From positions 1-21,939 of the forward strand of contig DATLYH010000130.1 in the NCBI GenBank assembly GCA_035575035.1: a stretch of 21,939 nucleotides of DNA, given 5' to 3'. The translations under genes were made by a program, and so were the position numbers. Below are positions 7,067-15,500 of this stretch, one piece after another. Under the pieces are notes generated by a model, which was given only the letters and a program-made list of their open reading frames with translations, had not been told where the DNA came from and made no database searches. The first letter of the stretch is position 1, and each line of letters opens with the position of its first letter. The DNA is from DATLYH01 sp035575035. GTDB taxonomy: Bacteria; Planctomycetota; Planctomycetia; Gemmatales; Gemmataceae.

Positions 7067-7795
7067 TCAGGCCACTGCCGATTGCTGTTCGATTCCCTGG
7101 ATGAGCCAGCGGTTAACATCGCGGAGCATGTCGGGATGGAGGCGGTGGGTGGTCGGGTAGGTGCAGAGCCGCACGGAAAGACCGGCGGTGTAAAGGAGGC
7201 GGAAATCGGCCTGGGCCATGCTCAGGGGGATGATGGCGTTGGCGATGCCGTGGCCGATGAACACCCGCAGATGGCGGACCTCAGCCGGGCGGAGGAGTGG
7301 CCCGTGGCGGCGAGGCATGGCCCCGTTGAGCGAAACGATCCCGCCGAAGCGCTCCGGCCAGGCCAAGCCGACCCGGTAAGCCAGGTGGGCCCCCTCGCGG
7401 AACCCGGCCAGGTAGATACGCTCCGAGTGGACATGGTAGTTGCGGCGGGTCTGCTCCACGGCCCGCAGCACGTACTCTTCCACCAGCCCATCGTGTTGCC
7501 CCTCCGGGCCCCAACCGTAGCCCAGCCGTCCGTCGGCACGGACGCCGAGGAGTTGCGGCCCCCGCAGGCCGATGCAGATGTAGTTGCGCCGGCTCAGCCG
7601 CGGCGCCAACCTTAGGACTTGCTCCTCACTGCCCCCCAGACCGTGGAAGAAAACCAGCAGCGGATACGGGTAGTTCGGTTCGTAGCCGGTCGGCAGGAAG
7701 GTCCGCACCGGCAGGCGCCGGGGGGTCAGCACCTCGGAGTCGTAGAACCCCTCGGCCGGCCGGAAGGTCCGCCAGGAGATATCGGTGTGAGGCAT
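7067..7795 (-). CDS. Alpha/beta-hydrolase-fold protein lacking the catalytic Ser and Asp
   Basis: The product has 242 residues from ATG 7795 (GAGGGG upstream). The fold matches the carboxylesterase/phospholipase (Abhydrolase_2) group: oxyanion region FFHGLGGSEEQ at 49-59, a nucleophile-elbow-like YLAGFREGAHLAYRVGL at 128-144, a strand ending in HG then IIP at 182-190, and a late His217 in PTTHRLHP. In active relatives the elbow is Gly-Phe-Ser-Gln-Gly and the acid is the Asp of HGxxDxxVP. Here the Ser position is Arg133 and the Asp position is Asn186. Ordinary esterase activity is therefore unlikely, and a binding or structural role is inferred. No signal peptide is seen, so it is probably cytoplasmic. 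A longer in-frame start near 7894 is rejected because the added residues are Arg-rich and not family-like. Confidence 0.82.
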   Translation of the reverse strand: MPHTDISWRTFRPAEGFYDSEVLTPRRLPVRTFLPTGYEPNYPYPLLVFFHGLGGSEEQVLRLAPRLSRRNYICIGLRGPQLLGVRADGRLGYGWGPEGQHDGLVEEYVLRAVEQTRRNYHVHSERIYLAGFREGAHLAYRVGLAWPERFGGIVSLNGAMPRRHGPLLRPAEVRHLRVFIGHGIANAIIPLSMAQADFRLLYTAGLSVRLCTYPTTHRLHPDMLRDVNRWLIQGIEQQSAVA

Positions 7796-8195
7796 ACAGC
7801 CCCTCGATTGCCGGGAGGAACGGTTGCGCCGCCGTGAGGGATTCTGCGGCCCGGCGCCCCGCGAGTCGGGCCTGAAGCTAGCATTTGGCCTCAAGTTGAC
7901 CGGGCAAGTCTACGTTTGCCCGCTCAGGGTGTCAACGCGGCCCGGCGCCGAACCCGCCAAAAAACCACGTTTTTTTTCGCCCCGCGACGGCTTGCAACGG
8001 TTGGGTGAAGTGGACGGGATGGCGGCAACCAGTAAGGTTCGGCGCAACGTTTTGATCGGAGCGGAAATGACGCGCCGCGGCAGACCCTTCCTGCCCCGGT
8101 AGCCAAGCACGTAGCCGAACACGCCAGCGTTCGGCTCCACGCGGTTGGCTCCGGCACGCGGAGCGCCCGCCGCGCTGGGCAATGGCTGATGCTCC
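7796..8195. other. Intergenic region downstream of cysC
   Basis: This 400-bp stretch between the stop of cysC and the start of the hydrolase gene, both on the minus strand, has no supportable gene. It holds a perfect 8-bp inverted repeat AGCCGAAC / GTTCGGCT with an 8-nt loop at 8113-8136, listed separately. It also has an A/T run at 7958-7980 (AAAAAACCACG then eight T). No clear promoter for the hydrolase gene was found, though it must lie here if cysC transcription ends at the hairpin. Confidence 0.45.
8113..8136 (-). terminator. Perfect 8-bp hairpin after cysC, terminator or repeat
   Basis: AGCCGAAC (8113-8120) and GTTCGGCT (8129-8136) pair perfectly around the loop ACGCCAGC. The hairpin lies 59 bp past the cysC stop on the minus strand. 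No run of U follows, so if it ends cysC mRNA it may do so with Rho or as a 3' end stabiliser. It could equally be a copy of a dispersed palindromic repeat. Confidence 0.4.
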
Positions 8196-8816
8196 CTACG
8201 ACGCCTCCAGGATGCCGCGCTGTTCGAGGTATTCGAGGAGCAGGGCGGCGGCTTCCTGGGGCGAGGTGGTGGTGGCGTCAATGCTCAACTCGGGCTTCAG
8301 CGGTGCCTCGTAGGGGTCGTCGATGCCGGTGAAGTTCTTGAGCTGGCCGGCCCGGGCCTTCTTGTACAGCCCCTTCGGGTCACGCTGTTCGCAGATCTCG
8401 ATCGGCGTGCTGACGTGGACCTCGATGAACGGCAGTTCGCCGCTGTCGTGCAGGGCGCGGACCAGATCGCGATCCTTGCGATACGGGCTGATAAAGCTAG
8501 TCATGGTGATCAGGCCGGCGTCGGCGAACAGCTTGGCCACCTCGCCGATACGGCGGATGTTCTCCTCGCGGTCGGCCGCCGAGAAGCCGAGGTTCTTGTT
8601 CAGTCCGTGGCGGATGTTGTCGCCGTCGAGCACGTAGGCGAGGTGGCCGCGCTGCACCAGGGCGTGCTCCAGCGTGAAGGCAATGGTGCTCTTGCCCGAG
8701 CCGCTCAATCCGGTGAACCAGATGGTGCATCCCTTCTGACGCAGCAGCCGGGCCCGTTCCTCCCGCGTGACGTGTCCCTCATGCCAGGTGATGTTGGTCG
8801 CTTTGATCTCGGTCAT
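8196..8816 (-). CDS. cysC: Adenylylsulfate (APS) kinase CysC
   Basis: The enzyme phosphorylates adenosine 5'-phosphosulfate at the 3' position to give PAPS, used in sulfate assimilation and by sulfotransferases. The 206-residue length fits the monofunctional enzyme. The P-loop GLSGSGKST is at 36-44. LDGDNIRHGLNKNLGFS and REENIRRIGEVAKLFADAG follow, then the active-site region SFISPYRKDRD and the late KNFTGIDDPYEAP block. The start ATG 8816 follows AGGAG by 11 bases, somewhat long. The sequence around the start is a short direct repeat (GGTCATTC twice on the + strand), leaving an out-of-frame ATG at 8826. No cysD, cysN or sulfotransferase gene lies nearby, so the source of APS and the use of PAPS cannot be read from context. 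Confidence 0.96.
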   Translation of the reverse strand: MTEIKATNITWHEGHVTREERARLLRQKGCTIWFTGLSGSGKSTIAFTLEHALVQRGHLAYVLDGDNIRHGLNKNLGFSAADREENIRRIGEVAKLFADAGLITMTSFISPYRKDRDLVRALHDSGELPFIEVHVSTPIEICEQRDPKGLYKKARAGQLKNFTGIDDPYEAPLKPELSIDATTTSPQEAAALLLEYLEQRGILEAS

Positions 8817-8860
8817 TCCGGGTCATTCTCCTCACAAGAGCCGGTCGCCGGCCCCTACCA

Positions 8861-8895
8861 GGGAATAGGGAGTAGGGAGTAGGGAGTAGGGAGTA
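8861..8895 (+). repeat. Heptamer tandem repeat (GGGAGTA), G-quadruplex-like
   Basis: Five 7-bp units run without interruption: GGGAATA followed by four GGGAGTA. This places five GGG runs separated by exactly four bases on the + strand, the textbook spacing for an intramolecular G-quadruplex. The tract lies 45 to 79 bp upstream of the cysC start, with the G-strand as template strand for cysC, so it would fall in or beside its promoter. A pyrimidine-rich partner (8921-8945, TTCCTGCTCCCTGCCCCTCATTCC-like) lies to the right and could form an imperfect G-rich palindrome. Copy number is prone to slippage. Confidence 0.9.
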
Positions 8896-8997
8896 GGCAA
8901 AGAGGGAAGGGGCTTCATCTTTCCTGCTCCCTGCCCCTCATTCCGCCTTCCCTTCGCGGCCGGCGCGAGTATGACAGATCACCGTTTTATTCCTAAC

Positions 8998-10035
8998 TTA
9001 TCGACCCGCCAGGGGTCCGCCCGCCGTCACCTGAAAATCAAGGGAGCGCCGGGCGACGCGGTGGGGCGGCACTTCCCGAGACGAGTGCCTGGTCACGTCC
9101 TTGACCTCAACCCACAGGGTGTAGCGGCCCGGCGGCAGCTTGGCCGGAACCGAGAAGGCGCAGGTGAGGAAGCATTCTCGGCGGGGCGTGTGGCTGCGGC
9201 CGGGCTCCTTGGCGGCCGCGTCCGACAGCCAGACCCGCTCCCCCCGCAGGTCGCGAATCTCCAGCCGGGTGGCCAGCCGGGTCTCATGGAAGGGGCCGCA
9301 CGGCTTGCTGGAGAAGTTCCGCACCTCGACGTAGAGCAGGATGTACTCGCCGGCCTGGCCGTCCCGGCCGGCCTGGAAGGCGTAGCCCTCCGGCAGCGGG
9401 TCGTAGTCGCCGAAATCGCGGATCGCCCGGCAGAAGCACATCTTCTCGATGGCGAGCGGCGCCAGGGAACGCAGCACTGCCGCCAGGCTGTCGAGCTGAT
9501 CCAGTACATGGGAAACCTCTTGCGGGTCGGATCGGTCCAGGCCCCCCTGGGTCAGGCGCACCGCCAGCGCCAGCAGGCCCAGGAGCATATCCTGGTTTAG
9601 CTCATCGTAGCGCCTCAGGGAGACGATGGCCTCGTCGGGCCGCCGGGCCAGCAGGCAGCGTAGGGCGGTCAGGAGCGGTTCTTCGGTCGGGGGAGGCGTG
9701 ACCACTTCGGGGGCCGGCGCCGGCGGGGCGGCCCGGGGGGGTTCTACCAACACCGCCGGCGGCGGGACCAGCTCGGGCTCCGGCGGTAGCACGGGGTAGC
9801 TGACGCGCTCGATGGCGGTTTCCTGGCGCGGGGCCGGGCCGACGCCCAGAGTCACGGGCTGGGCATGGTAGGGCGAAACCCGTCCCGTGACACCGACGTG
9901 GGCCATCTCCAGGCCGACGCCCTCGGCCGGCATCGCCGGGGAGCCCGGGTCCAGGAACGGCCGGCCGCAGCCAGCCAGCAGTGAGCCGGCCGCCAATCCA
10001 ACGGCGATGATGACGAACCCGGTTCGCAGAGTCAT
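8998..10035 (-). CDS. Proline-rich lipoprotein of unknown function
   Basis: The product has 345 residues from ATG 10035, with GAGG 6 bases upstream. A hydrophobic segment ends in the lipobox LLAGC, with Cys23 as the lipidated residue, so the protein should be anchored to a membrane facing outward. Residues 80-120 are a proline-rich linker. They are followed by a helical region (about 121-205, Leu/Ala/Arg-rich with YDELNQDMLLGLLALAVRL). A C-terminal beta-rich domain (about 215-340) includes LLYVEVRNFSSKP and PPGRYTLWVEVKDVT, resembling an immunoglobulin-like or binding domain. I do not recognise a named family. An alternative upstream start (10077) would place Arg-rich residues ahead of the signal and is rejected. 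Confidence 0.82.
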   Translation of the reverse strand: MTLRTGFVIIAVGLAAGSLLAGCGRPFLDPGSPAMPAEGVGLEMAHVGVTGRVSPYHAQPVTLGVGPAPRQETAIERVSYPVLPPEPELVPPPAVLVEPPRAAPPAPAPEVVTPPPTEEPLLTALRCLLARRPDEAIVSLRRYDELNQDMLLGLLALAVRLTQGGLDRSDPQEVSHVLDQLDSLAAVLRSLAPLAIEKMCFCRAIRDFGDYDPLPEGYAFQAGRDGQAGEYILLYVEVRNFSSKPCGPFHETRLATRLEIRDLRGERVWLSDAAAKEPGRSHTPRRECFLTCAFSVPAKLPPGRYTLWVEVKDVTRHSSREVPPHRVARRSLDFQVTAGGPLAGR

Positions 10036-10470
10036 CCGTGACCTCAACCCTTGCCCCCGCCGACCGACGCCGGCCAACGCGGAGGGCGCGAACGATAGCA
10101 GCCTGTCCCAGGGGCGTCAAGCGCCTTGCCGCCGCGCCGGGCTGGTTCCGGTTGACCCAGGGGAAATGCGCGGCCCGGGAGGCGGAGGGAGCCGGCCGTG
10201 TGGCCCCTGCAAGGTGTGGTCCCGATGCCGATGGCGAGTCTGGTCGGCGTGCGCCACTCCTCGCCAGGGGGCTACTACGGGGCAATAACCACTTGATCAC
10301 CCCACGAAAAACCTGGGTCCACCGCGCGAGGCGCGGCGGTGGCAATTGTGCCCTTGACATGACGGAAGGCTGGGCCTATTCTCCCCCCTCTTGCAGCCAA
10401 TTCCATTCTGGGAAAACACGCGGCCCGATGCCGGCCGAGGCGGAGAGGGTCCGCGTTCGGGGGAAATGTC
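10036..10470. other. Divergent intergenic region before the FlgI-like gene
   Basis: This 435-bp region between divergent lipoprotein genes has no supportable gene. It contains the strong + strand promoter at 10354-10382. The part nearer the minus-strand gene shows no clear promoter. Reading frames crossing it on both strands are Arg/Pro-rich and lack start sites or recognisable motifs. Confidence 0.5.
10354..10382 (+). promoter_or_regulatory. Sigma70-type promoter of the FlgI-like gene
   Basis: A perfect -35 TTGACA (10354-10359) is separated by the optimal 17 bp from the -10 TATTCT (10377-10382). Transcription would start near 10389 and give a leader of about 80 nt to the ATG at 10471. It is the best promoter match in the window. 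Confidence 0.7.
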
Positions 10471-12381
10471 ATGATCCAGCGCACTTCCGCAGGGCGCGGG
10501 TTGGGCGTCTTCACCACGTTGCTGGGGCTCGTGGCGGCCGGCTGTCTGCATCAACAGACCCGGCTCCAGTCAGAGGACGACAGCGACCGGGCCGAAACGA
10601 AGTATGAGATCAAGACCATCGGTGACGTTACCACGGTTGCCGGGGTCGAGCCGCTCCCGGTCGGCGGTGTCGGCCTGGTGGTTGACCTGGACGGCACCGG
10701 CGGCGACGCGCCTCCCGGCGGCTACCGTACCATGCTCGAGACCCAACTCAAGAAGGAGGGCGTGCAAAATGTCCGCGAGGTGCTGGCGTCGCCGAGCACG
10801 TCGCTGGTGCTGGTCTCGGCCCAGATCCCGGCCGGGGCCCGCAAGGGAGACCCAATTGACCTCGAGATCACACTGCCGCCCGGAAGCAAGACAACCAGTC
10901 TGCGCGGCGGCTATCTGCGCAAGTGTTACCTGTATAGCTACGACACCACCAAGAACCTGCTCCCCACCAGTCGGGGTGCCGACCGGCCGTTGCTCGGCCA
11001 TCCGCTGGTCGTGGCCGAGGGCCGGCTCTTGGTCGGCCTGGGCGACGGCGACGAAGAGGCCCGGCTGCGGCGCGGGCGCATCTGGGGCGGCGGCCGTTGC
11101 CGGATCAACCGCCCCTTCGAGCTGGTCCTGAACAGTGACAAGCAGTACGCCAGCCTGGCCGCCGCCGTGGCCGACCGCATCAACCACACCTTCCACGGCT
11201 CCTTCCCGCGCTCGCCGGGCGACGAGCTGGCCGTGGCGAAGAACAACACCCATGTCCTGCTCGGCGTGCCGCCGCAGTATCGGCTGAACCTGCCGCGCTA
11301 CCTGCGCGTCGTCCGTCTGATCCCGCTGCGCGAGGCGGCGGGGGCGGCGGCCCTGGCCGAGCGGAATGCCTACCGCCAGCGGCTGGAGAAAGACTTGCTT
11401 GACCCCGACCGCTGCGTAATCGCCGCTCTCCGCCTGGAAGCGCTGGGCAATGACACGGTGCCGGCGTTGAAGGAAGGGTTGAAGAGCCCGCATGCGCTGG
11501 TGCGCTTTTGCGCCGCCGAGGCGCTGGCCTACATGAACCAGTCGGCCGCGGGTGAGGTGCTGGCCGACATGGTCGAACAGCAGCCGGCCCTCCGCGCCTT
11601 CAGCCTGACCGCCCTGGCGTCGCTGGACGAGGCGGTCTGCCATATCAAGCTGCGCGAGTTGCTGGCCTCGCCCGACGCGGAGACCCGCTACGGCGCTTTC
11701 CGCGCTCTTCGCGCCCTTGATGAGCGTGACGAGGCGGTTCAAGGCGAGTTGCTTAATGACTCGTTCTGGCTGCACAAGGTCGCTCCCGGCAGCCCGCCCC
11801 TGGTGCACATGACGAGCGGCCGCCGGGCCGAGATTGTGTTGTTCGGCGAGGAAGCGTACCTCAAGCCGCCATTCCAGTTCCTGGCCGGCGACTTCGCCAT
11901 CACCGCCGACGAGCACGACGAGCGCTGCACCATCAGCCGCTTCACCGTGAATCGGCCGCCCGCCCGCCGCCAGTGCTCGCTCAAGCTGGAGGATGTTCTG
12001 CGGACGCTGGCCGGCCTGGGCGGCGGCTACCCCGAGGCGGTCGAGTTGCTGCGCCAGGTCGAGACCTGTGGGACAGCGACCTGCCGGGTCATGGCCGATG
12101 CCTTGCCGCAGGCGGTTTCCGTCTACGAACTGGTTCGGGCCGGCCAGGAGATCAAGAAGCGCGAGCAGAAGGGGACCGACCTAGCCCGAGAGGAACCGAC
12201 CGAGCAAGAATTGCTCAAGCGCGACGAGGAGATCGTCCGCAGCCGGCTTGACCTGGGAGCGACGCCGAACCTGTTCGCGCGCGATCCGGCCCGCCGCCCG
12301 CGCCTGACGCCGGAGCCCCAGGCCGAGGCCGCCGCGCGCGATCGCCCCCCGCCCGCCGACCGCGCCCCGTGGCGACGATAG
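10471..12381 (+). CDS. Lipoprotein with FlgI-like (P-ring) domain and HEAT-type repeats
   Basis: The product has 636 residues from ATG 10471, with GGGGGAAA upstream. A lipobox ending at Cys25 follows a hydrophobic segment. The region from about 48 to 285 resembles the flagellar P-ring protein FlgI: GGVGLVVDLDGTGGD, then VSAQIPAGARKGDPIDLEI and TTSLRGGYL, then the FELVLNSDKQYASLAAAVADRIN block. Residues about 300-420 read as HEAT-like helices (CVIAALRLEALGNDTVPAL, LVRFCAAEALAYM, ASPDAETRYGAFRALRAL). A beta-rich region and a charged Arg/Pro tail complete the protein. True FlgI is about 365 residues, is a Sec-exported soluble protein and has no HEAT repeats. No flagellar genes lie nearby. A role in a non-flagellar envelope ring is speculation, and its function is unknown. 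Confidence 0.82.
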   Translation: MIQRTSAGRGLGVFTTLLGLVAAGCLHQQTRLQSEDDSDRAETKYEIKTIGDVTTVAGVEPLPVGGVGLVVDLDGTGGDAPPGGYRTMLETQLKKEGVQNVREVLASPSTSLVLVSAQIPAGARKGDPIDLEITLPPGSKTTSLRGGYLRKCYLYSYDTTKNLLPTSRGADRPLLGHPLVVAEGRLLVGLGDGDEEARLRRGRIWGGGRCRINRPFELVLNSDKQYASLAAAVADRINHTFHGSFPRSPGDELAVAKNNTHVLLGVPPQYRLNLPRYLRVVRLIPLREAAGAAALAERNAYRQRLEKDLLDPDRCVIAALRLEALGNDTVPALKEGLKSPHALVRFCAAEALAYMNQSAAGEVLADMVEQQPALRAFSLTALASLDEAVCHIKLRELLASPDAETRYGAFRALRALDERDEAVQGELLNDSFWLHKVAPGSPPLVHMTSGRRAEIVLFGEEAYLKPPFQFLAGDFAITADEHDERCTISRFTVNRPPARRQCSLKLEDVLRTLAGLGGGYPEAVELLRQVETCGTATCRVMADALPQAVSVYELVRAGQEIKKREQKGTDLAREEPTEQELLKRDEEIVRSRLDLGATPNLFARDPARRPRLTPEPQAEAAARDRPPPADRAPWRR

Positions 12382-12423
12382 CAGCCGGACGAGGAAGCCG
12401 CCGTTTTCCTCAAGCGCCGCCTT

Positions 12424-12476
12424 GGGGCGGCCGATCTTCAGAGGTGACACCTCAGATCGGCCGCCCCGGCTTTTTT
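12424..12476 (+). terminator. Strong Rho-independent terminator after the FlgI-like gene
   Basis: A perfect 14-bp GC-rich stem, GGGGCGGCCGATCT (12424-12437) with AGATCGGCCGCCCC (12454-12467), is followed by GGC and six T (12471-12476). The loop holds a second inverted repeat, GAGGTG A CACCTC, at 12441-12453. It lies 43 bp past the stop codon and should isolate this gene from smc downstream. Confidence 0.88.
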
Positions 12477-12587
12477 GCGCAACCGACGTTGCCAAGCGAT
12501 GCCTTCCTGCGGAACATGAACTGAGTGATCTTCCCCCAGGCGGGGTAGCCGCCCCAACCCGCCCGAGCTGTGCCTCCCGGTGATTGC

Positions 12588-15500
12588 ATGCTCAAGCGCC
12601 TGGAACTGGTCGGCTTCAAGAGTTTCGCGGAAAAGACCCAGTTTGACTTTCCCCCCGGATTGACCGCCATTGTCGGTCCAAACGGGAGCGGCAAGAGCAA
12701 TCTCGTGGACGCCGTGCGCTGGGTCCTCGGCGAGCAGAGCGCCAAGAGCCTGCGCGGCTCCGAGATGGCCGATGTCATCTTTAACGGCTCTACCTCGCGG
12801 CGCAGCTACGGCATGGCCGAAGTGACCCTGACCTTCGACAACCGCCGGCGCCGGCTGGCCACCGATGCCGAAGAGGTCCAGATCACCCGCCGCGTCTACC
12901 GCAACGGCGAGGGGGAGTATTTGATCAACCAGCAACCCAGCCGGCTGCGCGACATCCGACAGCTGTTTCTGGGCAGCGGCGCCGGGGCCGACGCCTATTG
13001 CATCATCGAGCAGGGCCGCGTCGATGTACTGCTGCAAGCTTCGACCAAAGAGCGGCGGACCATCTTTGAGGAGGCCGCCGGCATCAGTCGGTTCAAGGCC
13101 CGCAAGACCGAGGCCCTGCGCAAACTGGAGCGCGTCGATCAGGACTTGCAGCGGCTCCGCGACATCAGCGACGAGGTCGAGAAGCAGCTTCGCAGCGTCA
13201 AGCTCCAGGCGTCCAAGGCTCAACGCTACCAGGAATACCGTAACCGGCTCCGCGAGCTGCGCGTGGCCCTGGGGCTCCGGGAATACGGCCAGCTGGCCGA
13301 CCGGCTCCAGGCCGCCATTGCTGCCCTTGACCAAATGCGGGCCGGCCTCGACAAACAGGCGCGGCAGGCCGAGGCCCAGGAGGCCGAGGTGCGCCGGCTG
13401 GAAGAGTCGCTGGCCGCACTGGACCAGGCGGTTCACGAGCAGGAGGTGCGCCTGGCCGACGCCCGCCAGCAGATTGCCGCCGAGGAAACGACCCTGGCCC
13501 ATGAGGGAGGCCTGGCCGCCGACCTGGAGGCCGACCTGCGGCAGACCCAGGCCCGCCTGTTGGAGGTGTCGGCCCACGTCGCCGCCCTGGCCGAGTCCGC
13601 CGCCCGTGCCGCCGCGGAATTCCGCGCCGCCAGCGCCGATTGCCAGGAACAACGGCAGGCGGCCCAGCGCCTCGAAGCGGAACTGGCCGCGGTCGAGCGG
13701 CGCCTGGAGGAGCTTCAGCGCCAGGCCGAGGCGGACAAGGAGCAGCACCTGGAACAGATGCGGCAGGCGGCCCGGCTGCAAAACGACGTGGTCAGCTACA
13801 AGGCCCAGGTGGACAACCTCCGCCGCGAGCACGAACGGCTGCGATTGAAGACGGCGCAGGCGGCCGAGCACCTTGCCTCGCTCGATCTGGAGCTCCAGCA
13901 ACTGGCCGCGGCGGAAGAATCCTTGCAGGCCCGGCTGGCCGCCGCCCGGCAGGCGCTGGCCGAGCTGCGTCAGGAACGCGAGCGCCTGCGCCAGCTGACC
14001 GAGGCCGTCCAGCAGCGGGCGGCCGACCTCCGCGCCCGCCGCAGCGGACTGGCGAGTCGCATCGAAGTCCTTGAAGGACTGGAGCGCAGTCACGAGGGAT
14101 TGAGCACCGGCGTTCGCGAAGTCTTCGCCTTGCTGAGCCAGCCTGATCCAGGACCCTGGCGCACCGTCCGCGGCATGGTGGCCGACCTGCTGACGGTGCG
14201 GCGCGAGTATGCCCCGCTGATCGACCTGGCCCTGGGCGAGCGGGCGCAGAGCTTCCTCGTCCGCGATCCCGCCCTGCTGGACGAGGCCCTCCGCCAGCGC
14301 GGCCAACCATTCTCCGGCCGAGTGACGTTCCGGCCGATGACAGGGGTCAGGGGGCAGGGGTCAGAGAGCAGAGAGCAGGGAGGCGAACCCGGGGAGCAGG
14401 CATCAGCGGTTGGTGGACAGGAGCCGCTTCCTCGTGGCGGCCTCCCGTCCGCAGCGCATGCCGCACTCAGTAACTTCCCCGGCGTGATTGCGCCGGCAGA
14501 GCAACTCGTTGCCTGTGATTATCCCGACCTGCGCCACCTCCCGGCCGAGCTGCTGCGCGGAACGCTGATCGTCCGCGACCTGGCCACGGCCCGGGCGATC
14601 CAGGAGGCGAACGGCGCCGGCCGGCCGGCGAGCTACCGCTTCGTGACGTTGCAGGGCGAGTTGTTGGAGCCGGACGGCACCCTGACCATCGGCACCCATC
14701 ACGCTGAGACCGGTCTCCTCTCGCGCAAAAGCGAGCTGCGCGAGCTGCGGGTCCAGGTCGATGAGCTGGACTGCCTCCTCCTGGAGGCCGAGGGGGAGCT
14801 AAGCGAGTTGCGTGAAGCCGCTGCCGCCCTGGATGCCCGGGCCGGGGCCGCCCAGAACGAGATTGATGTGCTGACCGAGCAAGCGACCGACTTGCGCAGC
14901 CGACTGCTCCAGCGCCAGCAGCGCCGTGAGGGACTGCACGAGGAGGTTGCCGTCAGCCGGAGCGAGATCAGCGGTATCGAGCAGGAAATTGCGGACCTGG
15001 AAGGCGCCTGGCAGCAGGCTCGGTCACAGGCGGAAGCCGCCGAGCGGCAGGTGCAAGCGCTTCAGCAGCGCCTCCGCGAGGCCGAGCAGGAGGCCCGCGC
15101 GCGCGAGCAACAGCGGCAACAGCAACAGCAGGAATGCACCGCCGCCCGGGTGGCGCTGGCCCAGGTCGAGGCCCGCCGGGCCGCCGCTGAGACCCGACAT
15201 CGGCAGCTGGAGGCCGACGTGGAACAGCGGCGCCAGGAGCAACGGCAGGTCGAGCAGCATCTGGCCGCGGTACGGGCCCGTCTGCAAGAGAGCCAGCGCG
15301 TCATGCTTCAGGCATCGGCGGCCCTGGCGAGCCGGTACCTGGAGAAGGAGGCCGCCGAGCGCCGCCTGGCCGAGCTGGGCAGCCGCCGCGACCAGGAACG
15401 CTGGCAACGGCAGCAACTACTTGACCAGCTGCAACAGGCCCGCGGCACCTGGCGCGGCTTGCAAGAGCAGGTCCATGCCCGCGAGCTGGAAGTGAACGAC

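Noticed and set aside
8816..8826. Alternative cysC start at the duplicated ATG (8826)
   Set aside because: That ATG is out of frame with cysC, ends after about 15 codons, and lies too close to the AGGAG to be used efficiently.
10570..11916. 448-codon antisense open frame over the FlgI-like gene
   Set aside because: No recognisable motif, and its composition is typical of the reverse complement of planctomycete coding sequence.
12438..14306. 622-codon antisense open frame over the first half of smc
   Set aside because: It is a GC-rich codon-bias shadow: Leu/Gly/Gln-rich, without domain motifs, and exactly opposite well-conserved SMC head and coil sequence.
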